Assembly (NCBI GenBank): GCA_019022495.1 | Contig: JAFEKR010000004.1 | Span: forward strand, 3,224,001-3,288,000 | Direction of reading: 5' to 3' | Source: Epichloe hybrida | Lineage: Eukaryota > Ascomycota > Sordariomycetes > Hypocreales > Clavicipitaceae | Length of the DNA: 64,000 nt | Part shown: piece by piece, positions 11,380 to 24,562 of the stretch | Position numbering within the stretch: the stretch's first letter is position 1 | How the letters are laid out: each line of letters opens with the position of its first letter | Notes under the pieces: model-generated | What the model was told of the DNA's origin: nothing | The model's input: only the letters and a program-made list of their open reading frames with translations | The model's database searches: none | Made by a program: the position numbers and the translations under genes

Positions 11380-14300
11380 ACTACAGGGGCATAGATCCCC
11401 TATATATTACTATCTTATCCCTGTGGCTACCCTCCTAGAGGATTACCTTTTCCTCTTACCACACATATGTTACGCGTAGGTAACCTATCCCTCTATCTAG
11501 ATAGTTATCTAGTTAGTTAAGATAAAGCTCTTAAGGGCCTTGTTAGGTAATGCCTTTATAAAGGCATTAGCTAGGTTATCCTCTCTATTAATCTATTAGA
11601 TCTTGTAGAGTTCTTAGTGTTTATATAACTATTAAAGAGCTATAATATTAATTATTAGGCGTTTCTCCTTCGTTATACTAAGCTTAATAAGGCACTTATA
11701 TAAGGAGTATAAATCTATATATGTAATAACTAGGATCTTTAGGAGCTTTAGTTAGTTAGTAACTAAGTTTAGGGTAGTTATAATTACGTAAGCTATATTA
11801 ATACTAGCTACTATGCCATAGACTTCTAAGGTAAGCACACTTCGCGTAACTCTCTTACTCTTTGTTAAGCTAAAGTGTATAATATTACCTTTAATTATAA
11901 ACTTACTATTAGTATAGTCTTTATTCGCTAGGATAAGTATATATCCTAGTTATAAGGATAGGTCCTAGTTATTAGTAAAGGATCTATTTACAAAGGCAAA
12001 GAGCTTTGCCTTCTTAAGGTTAATTAGGATAAATATTAGACCTCTCTCTAGGTAATCTATCTGCTACTTTAGGTGGTGATTAAGGGCTTTTACGTCCTCT
12101 AGGGTTAGCTCCTAGTATTATGTAGTAATAGATAGGTTAAAGTAAGCCTCTAGTTAGCAGATTAAGGTAATATAAGCGCCTTAGGCCCTTTACTTAACAT
12201 ATTTACGCTTTAAGTTAGTTAGTAGAACTAACTCTAACTTATTGCTCTGCCCTTTTTGCTAGATCTTAATAGTATTATTCTCTAGCAAGATAATGCTACT
12301 ATTAAACGTAAGAGAGTAGTCCTAAGTTAGGAATTGCTTTAGCTTTGCGTTAAAGCTTACTATAGCAAGCTAGGTCTCTTCCTTCTTAGAGAACTTCTTG
12401 TCTAAGAGGCTAATTATATTATTGGTTTGTATTCTAATATAGGTAAAGTTAGGGCTTTCCTTTATAATCATAAGTAGGCAGGGATTATACGTAGAGGTTT
12501 CCATCTAGAGGTTCTCTCTATAATACTTATAATACATAACCTACTAGTGTGTTCCTACCTTTGTAAGCCTATAGAGGGGTTTTATAACCCTTAAGATTGT
12601 ACTAGGCGGGTAGAGATGCCGTATCTAAATTAGCAAGCGCGCTAGGATTAGCTACTCTAGTAATGTATAGGCCTATACATAAGCCTAATAGATATCTCTT
12701 AGCTAGATAAGGAATTTCCTTAATCTTACTAATAGGGCTATTACGAGGATAAGACGTTAGCTTGCGCGTTAAATCATTAGGGCCTATATAAGAATAGCTT
12801 ATTTCCCTTTATCCTTATACCCTTAGATTATAAGGCATGACTTTTTATAGGGTTTTATTATCTTGCCCTTAATCTTATTAATAATCCAGGAATTAAAGAT
12901 TCAAATTCTACTATGTTCTTCCTTGTTAAATATAATAAATTTAAATATACCTTGCTTAATTAGAGTGTTAATTTCTACTTTTTTTAACAGCTTAAAAGGT
13001 TTACTAGGGGTCTTAATAATTCCTTCCTTATGTAGCTTAATTATAAGAGCTAGGTTACTATGTTCTTTTACTAACAGGAAGGTATTAGCACCTTAAGGCA
13101 TTATAGGAGGGTTCTTCTATAGCCTTCCGCGTCCTTGCTTTAATAGTATTAGTAGCACTATATTCTTATTACAGGCCTCTCACCCTTTTTCTCCTTTCTT
13201 TTTACTAGGCTTTGCTATCTTCTTTATACTAGGATTATTATAGTAAGGCTTAATAAATATTAACCTAAAGGTCTTTAGGCCTCTAGGCATATTAAGTGTA
13301 TAGCTTTCTCTAGTAATTACTAGTAGCTTATATAGACTTACCTATCCCTTGCCTTCTTACTAGACCTTAACCTTTAATCTAAGCAGTAGGCTAAGGGTCT
13401 TTAAGGTGTCTAGGCTATTACGTTTAGCAAGGGCCTTATTAACCTTCTAGATAGCGTGAAGTCTCTTAATCTCTTTAGTAGCCTTCTATACTATAATTAC
13501 ACGTTATGTAATATTAGGTAATAGCAAGGACTTATTTATTATACATAGGTAAGCTCTAAAGATAAGGAGGGTTAGGATAAGGCTATTAGGGCCTGTGGTA
13601 TTATTTAAGGCCTTAATTACTATTTAAAGGGTAATAGGTTCTAGTGTTATAAGGCATTCATGTCTAATTATATTATAGGCTCTTTAGAGCAGCCTATAAT
13701 ACCTTTTTACCTTCCCTATACTATAGTATACCTTAATAGGGACTTCCTTAATTAAAATTAACATTAAAGCTATAAATTATCTAAATTTATTACTATAGAA
13801 GTTTGTTCTAGCGTCTGTAATAATAAAGTCCGAGGGGCCTAGGTAAGTATTAATCTAGTATATTTAAAGGGCTTCCTAGGTTATTTTTATAGAGATATTA
13901 TTAAGGAATTTTGCTATGTTAAACACTATAGCTATATCTATAGCGTGGAGTGTAGGGTAGTTGCTATCTAGGTAGAAGATATTTACTATTACTTTGTAAT
14001 TAAAGCTATACTTATCCTTAAGGGTAAACTTAAAGTAATTAGGGCTATCTATGTGTATTTGGCATTAGTAGCAAATTCTTATTAGCCCCCTAATAGCTTT
14101 AATATTAATATTATGCCCTAATTTACAGAGAACCTTATATAAACGTTAGATTAATAGATATCTAAAGCAGTAGTGTAATTACTATAGCTTGCCTTCTGTA
14201 AGGTAGCTCTAAGCAACTACTTCTTCTTTCTATGTAAGAAGCATCTAGGTATAGCCCTATTTACGTACAATAGGCACTTTAATGTTTCCTTATTATAGCG

Positions 14301-16746
14301 TGTTCTTAGAGATATTAAAGTTAATCTTTAGATAGTCTATATTATTAAGGGATAAGAGAAATAGAGTGTTTGTAGGGATAACCTAAAAGAGAATGTTTCT
14401 AAAGGGAGTAGGCACATTAGCCACTCTAAGCGTAATAATTAGGTCTCCCGCGCTAAATCTAACTAATGCCTTTTTCTTTATTAATTTATTAAGCTATAAT
14501 ATAGGCATCTAACGTTGTAAAGCAAGAAATTAAGGGTGCCTTACTATAGAGAACTTTGCGGCTCCTGTATTAGGCATAATCCCTTAGAATGTTACACAGG
14601 AATAGCAATCTTCTAATATAAATATTACTAGGGCTTTATTCATAAGTTCCTGCTAAAAGGGGTCTTCTTTACTTAGACTGTAATAAGCTGCTTGCCTTAT
14701 TAGGAATTAAACCATTCTTTTGCTATTAATCTAGGTTCTATAAGTAAAGAAGCTTGTAGGTACTAGCCCATCTGTATCATTAGGGCTATCATTAAATCTA
14801 ATGCTCTTTATATACTAAGCGATTTTATTATTAATAGGGGCTAGAGACTCGTAGTCTCCTTTGTACTATATAAGGAACAAATAATACGAGTTATTAGTTA
14901 GATCCGTAAGGTAGTGGTTCTTAAAGCGTTAAAATGCCTTCTTATAGTCCTCTTTAGGGTGCCTAGATAACTAGCATCCTTCCTTGCCACATACATAGCA
15001 CTTCTTTATATAGGGAGTACCTCCTCTTCCCTATGGTTTTAAGGGGTATTAGGTCTCTTTTCTATTCCTATTATATCTTCGGTTAGTCTAGAATTACTCT
15101 AGGGTTATAGTTTTAGTTAGGAACTATTAATAGTTCTTTTTCTCTTCCTTAATAAGGTAAAGGGTTATTCTAATCCATTTGTAGAACTCTTATAGTCTAT
15201 CTAGCGGATTTATAATTACTCCTTTACACTCTAGAATACTATAATAGGCTTTAATAAGTTAATTACGGAGTGCCTTTTTAGTTTAGCCTACTTTAGGCAC
15301 TACTTATTATAAGATAGCTAGTCTTTCTATAAGTTTATTAAAGTATTTAATTATTAACTTAGTTAGGTTATTATTTGCCATTTCTCGCAGGGAAGTGTTG
15401 TTTTACTCTAGCAGATATCTTTGCTATATATCCTTGGTTTTAAATCATTCTCTTATATAGCTAATAAGCGTAGGGAGATCTTATAGTTATCTAGGTTTAG
15501 AGAGGTGGTCTATATAGTATCGCAGTGCTTTACCTTTAAGCATAACCTTAAAAGTATAACTAGCTTGTTTAGGCTAGATATTAAGTAACTTACACTTTCT
15601 ATAGAATATTTAAAGCTTTGATTTAAGGATATTATAGTTATTAGCACTATAGAGTTACTCTTTAGGGTATACCTTAGATAGGTTAATAATTTGCTTTAGT
15701 AAAGGTCTCTAGGTCTATAGGGGTTCTCTAGGTGTTTCCCTTTGTATTCGTGGAAGGGGTAGTAGGGTCTTTAGGAAGTAAGAGGGTAGCTTTATAGGTA
15801 GTACCCTTAGGGCTTATTATTCCCTCTAATCCTCCTCTTCCTTATATTAGGAAGGAGGAATTATAGCTTTTTAAGCTATGCTAATAGGGGTATTACTAGC
15901 CCTAGATAGCATAGGTTACCTTTATTAGTAACTCTCCTACTTAGGGGCATTATTAGTAGTGTTACTAGGGTAATACTACTAACTTACCTCTAGTAAAGGT
16001 ATAAGCAGGGGAGTTACCTGTGGATGCTTGTGAATAGTATCCTTAGGCGGTCTTAACTCTAGGTTAATTAACCTTCCTAGGGGAGATTAACTAGGCCTTC
16101 CTAGAGGGGATTAACTTAGTCTTCCTAGGGGAGTCTGGCTTATTAATCCTTTTAATAGTAATCATACTAATAAATAGGGTAACGGGGTAGGTTGCCTAGT
16201 TCTAATATTACTGTTGTCTAGTAGATTATAGAAGAACTCTTTGTTCTATAAGTTCTTTTAGAAGCCTATGTACTTCTTCCTAGCCTCTTTGATTTCTTTA
16301 AGAGTCTAAAATCGGAATTCTTCTTAGTTTACTGCTTCTTTAAGGTTATTTACTATCTTAGTGCCTTTTCTAATAGTTATGTACACTCTATTGTAAAGGA
16401 GATAGTCTTGAAGTCTGTTCTATGAAAGGTCTCTCCCTTCCGCGAACTTATCCCTTAACTATTTATAGAAGTTATTACTAGATTTAGAGAATAGTATTCT
16501 TTTAAATAACCCTCGCTCCTTATATTACTCGGTCTTTATAAGGATATAGAGACTAATTTCCTTAGGTGTTTTCATCTCTTTATATTTAGAACTTCCTATT
16601 TGTTAGAGTAGTTCTTCTATGATATGTTATTAAAGCCTTGCAGAGATGTAGGGGTATAGGTTAGTATAGATAGGGGTTTTTCCTTTGTTAAGGTATTCAT
16701 TATTATCTCCTATTTTAATGCCTTCTATAGCATCGTTGTAGCTATT
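11380..16746 (-). pseudogene. B2 pol and distal gag, RIP-inactivated
   Basis: On the minus strand this aligns with B1: RNase H and RT at about 11500-12900, integrase at about 13700-14100, protease at about 14530-14600, and the gag zinc-knuckle region at about 14960-15010. The plus-strand frame 12863-13096 is antisense to the RT/linker region. Stop codons occur throughout, nearly all TAA/TAG. It ends at 16746 where H1 is inserted; the rest continues from 24563. The part from 14649 onward is copy 1 of the internal duplication. Confidence 0.85.
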
Positions 16747-17013
16747 TGTCAGGAGCACGGAGGCTAAGGGGCCATAGACAGGACGGTCATATGTTAGAGC
16801 CCTTAGATAAGCCTCGAGTTCCGCGGATGACTAAGTAGCTATAAGATAGCTATGTGCATATAGTAGGGTATTTAGACAAGGACTACCTATAAGAGATGTA
16901 GGAGGTTAGAGTTTAAGACCTTTATGCACTTACCCCTAAGTAATAGCTCTTTAGCTATAACTAAGAACCTTAGCCTTTACTTTATTTATATCTCCCTAAA
17001 TATAGTTATAATA
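16747..17013 (+). repeat. H1 5' LTR (267 bp)
   Basis: The outer part is intact (TGTCAGGAGCACGGAGG and CGAGTTCCGCGG) and the inner end is mutated (AATATAGTTATAATA for AACACAGTCGTGACA). AGAGTTTAA at 16908-16916 is complementary to TTAAACTCT just inside the element. Confidence 0.94.
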
Positions 17014-17015
17014 AG

Positions 17016-17024
17016 TTAAACTCT
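17016..17024 (+). promoter_or_regulatory. H1 putative self-primer binding site
   Basis: TTAAACTCT begins two bases after the 5' LTR and is the reverse complement of AGAGTTTAA within both LTRs (16908-16916 and 24452-24460). Tf1/sushi-type elements prime reverse transcription with the 5' end of their own mRNA folded onto such a site. The match here is 9 nt; the transcription start is not known. Confidence 0.5.
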
Positions 17025-17049
17025 TAAACCCTTTAGGGAAAACAGACTA

Positions 17050-20000
17050 TTAGCTAGATTTAAATATAAAGGAGCCATAGAATATCTACCTAAAATATAC
17101 CTATACTACCTAGTAAGGAAGCTCTAACTCTATAGCGCCTAGGTAGTAACTAGAATACCTTAACTATAGAACATAAGAGGGTATAGTAAACGCTACCTAA
17201 CTAATATAGTAACGCTAAATCTAGTAATAATGATAATCTAGATAAGCTATAAAGGTAACATAAGGTTATATAAGCTAAGCTATAAAATACCTATATAAGA
17301 AAGGAGATTTTAGATATAGAAGCGTAGCTTAAGGAAATAGAAGTGGACCTGTGATTAGCTAGATTAGGCAGAGGACCTATAATTACCCCTTAGATAAACG
17401 TGTAGAGAATTCCCCTATTCCTAGACTTCTTACCTAATACTAAGTTTGTAGTAAATATATACCTATAAAGCTTTGTTAAGATATAGTATAAGGTACCTGC
17501 GTATAAAGGCAATACCTATAAGAATTTATAGGCATACCTAGTAGATTTAAACGTACTATTTAAGCTAGACTTAAGAACCTTTTAGGATAATAAAATAAAG
17601 GTAGTATATGCTAGTAGCTACTTAGCTAATAATACGAAGTAATAGTAAATGCGTTATGTAATAGTGAATGGGTTAGTTAACTACTTAGCTTATACCTAGG
17701 ATGGATTTATGTTCTAGCTAAACACTAGAGTAATAGATAAAGATATATAGTGCTTAGAAGCTACTAGGACACTACTAAATCTTAGGTAGAAAAGTAATTA
17801 GTCTTTTTAATCTTTTCTAAGACTTTAGATAAAGGTAAAAGCGGAATTACCTAACTAAATCCTTATATGCTTAAGAATAGCGATTTTTCTAAATAGCTTA
17901 AATAATACTATAAAAAAGCATATAGTTAGCTAAGAGTTCCTAATGTCTTAGAGTTACCTATAGGGTTAAGGAAAAAAGGCTAAAGTTATAATAATATTTA
18001 TATTAAGTAATTATAATAGAAACTATAATAAGGAGGGTAGGAGTAATAAGAGATAATGCTTTAGCTCCCTTATAGATAACTTGTAGTAAAGCTTATAGTG
18101 ACCTAGCATAGGCCAGAGACTATTTAAGTGCTTTAAATGTAGTAGTCCTAGATATAGTTTAAATAGATATAATATAGTAAACTACTTAATTTATAAAAGT
18201 AATAGGTATATTACTAAGAAGTATAAGAATAGTAGTAATAAAACCTTAGACCTAAACAAGATTCTAATTAGTTTAGCTTAGGCCTAGGATAATAGTCTTA
18301 CTATAAAAAAACCTATGAATAAGAGAATAAGAATATAGGTGTCCTTATAGCGAGATAACCGCTAGTTAGTAGTGCTAGCGCTGTTTAATATAGGCGTGGA
18401 ATATTTAATAATCTACCTTAAATTATTATTAAAATAGGATTAGAAGAACGTAGAAAAAACGGAGATAACACTAGAAAGCGTAAGTAAGGATAAGATCCTA
18501 CACTAGGGAATCCTATATAAACTAGTTAAGGTAAAAGATAGCATAGGCTATATAAAGGTTTGCTAAGTTAGCTACTATGTTATTAATATAGGAGAGGGAA
18601 TGCTCCTAGGGATAGACTAGACCCTAGAATACAAACCTATGGTAATAGACTAGAAGTAGGGTTTCTAGAGGTTTCTAATAACCTAGGATTACATTGCTTT
18701 TGCTATAGGTAAGTAATAACTTTATAAGGTAGCAAAGTAGTCTTTTATTACGCTGTTACTAGCGTTACTAAAGATTAAGGTAGTTAATCTAAAGGTAATA
18801 GAAGAAGATACTAATAAAAATTCACTAATAGGCAATATAATAAGCAATAACCTAAGTCGCGGCGTAGTTATAGTAATAGTAGCAAAACATACCTATATGT
18901 TAAAGAAGAAAAAACTAAGAAGCGTGATAGCGCTCTAGGTAGTATTTCGCAAAGAATTAGTAGTGCCTTATAAGAGACAGATAGCAATACACCCCTATAG
19001 TAAATTCTAGAAAAGTACGTGGAATTTATAGATATGTTTTTAAAGGAGCTAGCTAGTAAGCTCCTAGAATTAGGTGGTTACACTTATATAATTAAATTAG
19101 AAGAGGGAAAACAACCACCCTAGGGACTTATATATAACCTAGCTAAAAAAGAGCTAGAAGTGCTTAGGGAGTACCTAGTAAGTGCGTAGGAGAAAGGGTG
19201 GATTAGAAGATTAATAAGCCTAGCAGGAGCCTTAATTTTATTTGTTCCGAAAAAATCAGGGAAATTAAGGCTTTATATGGATTATAAGGGCCTTAATAGG
19301 ATTACCATTAAAAATAGGGCCCCTTTGCCACTAATCTCCGAAATCCTTAATTAATTAGTAAGTGTAAAGATTTTTACGTTACTAAATCTTTAAGAGGCGT
19401 ACTACTAGCTATGTATCTGTGAGGGCAATAAGTGAAAGATAGCATTTTATTGCTACTATAGGCACTTTAAATATCTTATAATGCTGTTTAGGTTAGTAAA
19501 TGCGCTAGCTACTTTTTAGGAATATATTAATAATGCTCTTAAGGGGCTTGTGGATGAATTCTATATTATCTACCTTAATAACACTCTAATATATAGTAGC
19601 AACCTTGTAAGATATACAGAGTATGTTAAAAGAGTGCTAGGGTGACTTTAGGACGCTAACCTCTACATTAACCTTAAAAAGTGCTAATTTTTAGTTATAA
19701 AGGCAAAGTTCCTAGGTTTTATTATATCTAAGAAGGGCATTAAGATGGAACCATCGCGGGTCGAAGCTATTGTGACCTAGCTAATACCTAGTAGTGTGTT
19801 TAATATTTAATTATTCCTTAGGTTTACAGGGTTTTACTAATACTTTATAAAATAGTATAGTAAGGTAGTAGTCCTGCTAATAAACTATCTAAAGGGTGTT
19901 TAACTAGTGGAGTTTAAGCTAGAGCTTAGTAAACTTATAGCGTTTAGAGAACTCTAAAAGAAGTTCTAGGAGGCACTAATCTTAGTGCACTTTAACCTAC

Positions 20001-22380
20001 TTTATTTGCTAAGAGTAGAGATAAATATATTTAGTTATGTAATTAGAGCTATACTTATAATATTAGTGCTAGGTAGCTAGCACCTAGTGGTGTATTTTTT
20101 AAGGAAGTTAACTAATGTTAAACTTTACTACTTAACCCTAGACGCTAAGTTATTAGCAATCTAAGAGGCATTTTAAGCCTAGAGATATTACCTTATGTAT
20201 TTAACTTATTAGATTACAGTTATTACGGACTATCTAAATCATAAGTACCTAGCTATAAAGCTAAAGCTATCTAGTAGGTAAGTAATAGTGTTAGATAAGC
20301 TCTGTTTATTTAATTTTAGAATTAAATATTATGTAAGTAAGCTAAACCCTGCTAATGCCTTATTAAGAAGAGTAAATTATATTAGTAAGGAGTGTAGGGC
20401 GGAGGCTATATTCTTATAGCTACCTAACTTCTTAGCTAAGTTTTTAGATACTAAGTAGTAAGGGCGCTATATATACAATAGTGTAGTTACAGGCCCTAAG
20501 GTTATATTACTTAGCGTAGTTAATAGTTTGTTATAAGAGCGCTATGAGGGCTATTTAAGCCTCTAGGGTTTTAAGAAGATATAACTTTATAGTATTATTA
20601 AGGAACCTAATAGTCCTGTAAAGCCTATAAGTAGTACGCTAACTAGGTTTGCTTATTATAAGCAGTAAGGTTATGTCTTGTTTGTGTTTTCTAATGTTTT
20701 TGTAAGTCTAGTAAGCCTATAGGTTAGGAGTCTAGCTAGGTTAGTAGTTAGTAAGTAATGTGGGCGCCCCTTTAAAATACTACTTAGCTATAATTTATTT
20801 GTAAGTCTAAAAGCACACTATAAGCTAGCCACTTATAGTAGTGTTATAGTAAGAATATAGGTAGTCTAGCAAACCTTTTCTAAGTTTGTATGTGATATGT
20901 GTCCTATATATATAGAATTAGAGACTTTAATTTAAATTATATTATTTTAAGTATAGTAAGGTAATAACTTTGCTATAGGTTATAGGAAGCTACTTAAGAG
21001 CGGTGACCTTAAAGCGTTGCAGACATAGTCTATTAGGCTCTCTAAGCTGTTAATGTTTTAAAATAGAGTTTTTATTCTAGTAGGTATAAGAAAGGAAATT
21101 TTGCTACTTACCTATAATAACCTAGTAGCAGGCCACTAGGGAGTTAGTAGGACTCTCTATTAGATTGTAAGTTAGTATTACTAGCTAATAATGAAGAAAG
21201 ACACTAAGTTATATATATAAACTTACGTAAGCTATTAGACTTCAAAGCTAAGGTACTACAAACTATATAGCAAGCTAGCTACGCTGCTAGTGCCTGATTA
21301 GCCTTTTTAAGAATTATTAATGGATTTTGTTACAGGGCTACCACCTGTGAAAGACGTAAATTAGACCTACAATGCGATCTTAGTTATTGTAAACTGTTTT
21401 ATAAAATACAGTATTTACATCCCTGTTTTAACGTAAATAACTAGCGATAGGTTAGCTACTATATTCCTAGAGTATATTTTTAGGGATTATGGCGCCCTAG
21501 AAGGTATTATTATAGACTGCGGTTTGACTTTTACTAGCGGGTTTTAAATAACCTTCTACTATCTTATTACAACTAAGCGGCAACTAAGCACCGCGTTTTA
21601 CCCGCAAATAGACAGTTAGATAGAATGTTTAAACTAAGTTTTAGAGTATTATTTAAGAGCCTTTGCTTGCTTTGATTAGACTAATTAGGCTAATAATCTT
21701 TTGATAGCATAGTTTATATATAATACAAGTGTTTATTTAACTTATAACTACACCCTAGCTAAGGCGCTGCGAGGCTATAACCCTAGGGGACTATAGTAAG
21801 TAGTTATAAATATCCCTATAGTAAATAACTAGGTAGAGACTTATGCTGCTATGCTAAGAGATAGACACGTAGTAATTAAGTAGCTTCTAAGTAACTTATA
21901 GGCCTAGTACACAAAACACTATAATAAGAAGTAAACCCTAATAAAGTTTAGAGTAAGTAACTATATTTTATTATTTATAAAGAATATTAACTTATAGTGA
22001 CCTAGTAGGAAGCTAAGTGTAAAGTACCTAGGCCCTTATAAAATTAAAAAGGTAATTAGAACTTATAGTTTAGTGTACTAACTAAAGCTACTACCTAGTA
22101 CATAACTATATAATATTTTTAATATTACTAATCTTAAACTGTTTATAAGGGATTTAACTAATATAGAAGATGCGTCCTTGCTATAAGAGAACATCACGGA
22201 TAATAAGCAGGAGTTTAAAGTTAAAAGAATTATATTACATTATTATGATAGGAGATATTAGAAATACCTAGTTAAATAGAAGGGCTATAATACTTTAGAG
22301 AACTCTTAGGTAAAGAAAAGAGATTTTATTATAATAGATATTATTAAGGATTATAAGCGGTAACTAAGTAGCTAGTTTAT
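17050..22380 (+). pseudogene. H1 gag-pol with chromodomain, RIP-inactivated
   Basis: Reading through stops, domains appear in order. The zinc knuckle is at 18129-18170, read as CFKCSSPRYSLNRY, with the last H and C turned to Y. The protease core is at about 18386-18420, read as LFNIGVEYLIIY, where NIGV stands for DTGA. RT runs about 19230-19680 with [20 protein letters not shown] and the catalytic box YLNNTLIYS, in which NN stands for DD. RNase H is at about 20010-20270. Integrase at about 21090-21780 has MDFVTGLPPV, IIIDCGLTFTSGF and the E-bearing segment QIDSXIECLN. The chromodomain at about 22215-22370 reads KYLVKXKGYNTLENS, where X stands for tryptophan. The chromodomain probably targeted insertion to heterochromatin, as known for chromoviruses. 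Confidence 0.92.
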
Positions 22381-22439
22381 AGATATAAAGTTATATTTAG
22401 TAAAGTTTAGATAGTAGTAGTAATATACAAAAAAAATCT

Positions 22440-24278
22440 AGATAAATTCTTAGAAACCTAACTTATAGCTACTTCGCACTAATTATTCTATTAACACGTT
22501 GCTTACCTAGCCCCTAGTATTCTTACCTATGCTAATAAGGGCGGAGGATTTATCCTTATTATTAGAGGAATCCCTCTCCCTGTACATGTATGTATAAAGC
22601 TTGCTAGGGAGGTCTAGTAGCCTAATATAAGTAGGAAGCACGGACACGTTAGTAGTAAGCTACTAGTGAGTTAGTAAAGCTATAAACTAAAGCATAGAAA
22701 TATATATAAATAGAAGGTTTTATATAATAAAACATAAGCTATTAGAAATATTAATCTAGACTTCTAGATTAATAGTATTATTAAGTAGTAATATAGTAAC
22801 TTATTTGTTAGTGTTAGCCTTACGTGTAACTTCTACTATAAGTTACGCTTACCTTACCTAACCACGCTTATTAGTATTTTTAGTAGTTAGGAGTATATTA
22901 TAAAGTTTATGTTTTACGCGTATTAGATACTAGTAGTATGTTAGTAGTAACTAAGTTATAGAAATAAGAGATATATATATTATTAAGAAAGTATAGATTA
23001 TCTTTAGGATTACTATAAGCGTTAATACGCTTAAAGAGCGTATAGTATAACTAAGTAAACTAAGTAGGACACTAGTAGTGTGTTAGTATATATATTAGTA
23101 GTAAGAAAGGGAGGATAAACCCTAGTATAGTCCTTATTATTATGTGTATAATAGGTGTATTTTATTAAGTTATTTATGTGAGTTAGGAGTAATATGTAGT
23201 AAGATAGTAGTGAAGTTATACTTAGAGAATTAGTATATTAGGTTAGGATAGATTTACCCTTAATAATATATTATAGCTCTATGCTATTACTATCTTTAGG
23301 TATAATAGCCTATATTATAACCTACTACGCGTAGTAAATATAAGGAATCTTTATTTTACTAGCACTACTAGCTATAAGTTAGTAGGGTAAGCGCTAGGGG
23401 GTAGAGATATTATACTTATATTAAGATTTTTAAAGCTATATGCTTCTTACTAGGAGACTTTAAAGGAGATATTAAGGAATTTTTCTTACTAGAGGGAGGT
23501 AATAGTGGCAGAGTAGTAGCTTATATTAAAGATATTATTAATTACTAGTAAGTTAGTAGTAATATGCTATAAGAAACTTATAAGTAAAAGATAAGTAACT
23601 AACCTTTTAGCGTTTAAGAGGATTTAGGTGTTTTAAATAAGGGTAAATATAAATAATAAAGTAATGCTATAGGATGTTAGTAACTACTATAAAAGAAGCT
23701 ATAAAGCTACTAGCTTATAGGTAGGGGTAACTTATAATACTAAGGGAGAATGTAAAGGGAAGAAAAGTGTGTAGAAGTAAGGGAAAGCAGGCCTCTTTTA
23801 TATTAGCCCTAGACCCCTAAGTAATTTACGCGCTATGTGTAGCTAATCTAGGAATTATAACATTTATAGTTATAGCTGCTACTAGTAGATACGCACGCTA
23901 GCTGCGAACTCCTAGTGAGATTAATATAATATCCCTAACATTAGATAAGAAGTTATTTGTTTTAAATAGCGCGTGTTACCTTATTTATTTAACCTAATTA
24001 TAAAATTTAATATAGGTAGCCTATTTACTTAGTGCTAGTAACTTACTAGATAGAGGTATATATATTAGAGGTAATAAAGTAGTAAGTGTGTAGCTATTTA
24101 TAATCTAGAGGTTATAAGAAGGATTACCTAGGACCCTATAATGTTTATCTTATTATTTAAAGCGGATATAATGCTACACACTAATAGTATAGCTAGTAAC
24201 ATAGGTATTGCTATAGGTTATACGTAGTATACACGCACTAGCTAAGTAGCTCTTTTTAATTAAGGATAATTATATATT
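22440..24278 (+). other. H1 3' region of unknown content
   Basis: About 1.85 kb lies between the chromodomain end and the polypurine tract, long for a simple 3' UTR. Frames on both strands are broken by RIP stops and I recognise no family. It may be a long 3' UTR or the remains of an additional ORF. Confidence 0.4.
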
Positions 24279-24290
24279 AGGGGGGTAGTA

Positions 24291-24557
24291 TGTTAGAAGC
24301 ATGGAGGCTAAGGGGCTATGGATAGGATAGTTATATGTTAGAGCCCTTAGATAAGCCTTAAGTTCTGTAGATAACTAAGTAGCTATAAGATAGCTATATG
24401 TATGTAGTAGGGTATTTAGATAAGGACTGCCTATAAGAGATATAGGAGGTTAGAGTTTAAGACCTTTATGTACCTACCCCTAAGTAGTAGCTCTCTAGCT
24501 ACGACTAAGAACCTTAGCCTTTACTCCGTTTATATCTCCCCGAACACAGTCGTGACA
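24291..24557 (+). repeat. H1 3' LTR (267 bp)
   Basis: The inner end is mutated (TGTTAGAAGCATGG) and the outer end intact (CCCGAACACAGTCGTGACA), reciprocal to the 5' LTR. A polypurine tract is immediately upstream. Confidence 0.94.
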
Positions 24558-24562
24558 CTATT

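Larger units (their letters stand above)
16747..24557 (+). mobile_element. H1: full-length Ty3/gypsy chromovirus
   Basis: A complete 7811-bp element with 267-bp LTRs (16747-17013, 24291-24557) and an exact TSD, CTATT (16742-16746 and 24558-24562). Order is gag with zinc knuckle, protease, RT, RNase H, integrase, chromodomain, then ~1.9 kb of unexplained sequence and a polypurine tract (AGGGGGGTAGTA) before the 3' LTR. Integrase after RNase H plus a C-terminal chromodomain identifies a Ty3/gypsy chromovirus. It lies inside B2, 18 bp from the tandem-duplication junction. Confidence 0.95.

Noticed and set aside
12863..13096. 77-codon plus-strand ORF
   Set aside because: Antisense to the B2 pol pseudogene at the start of RT; no family resemblance.
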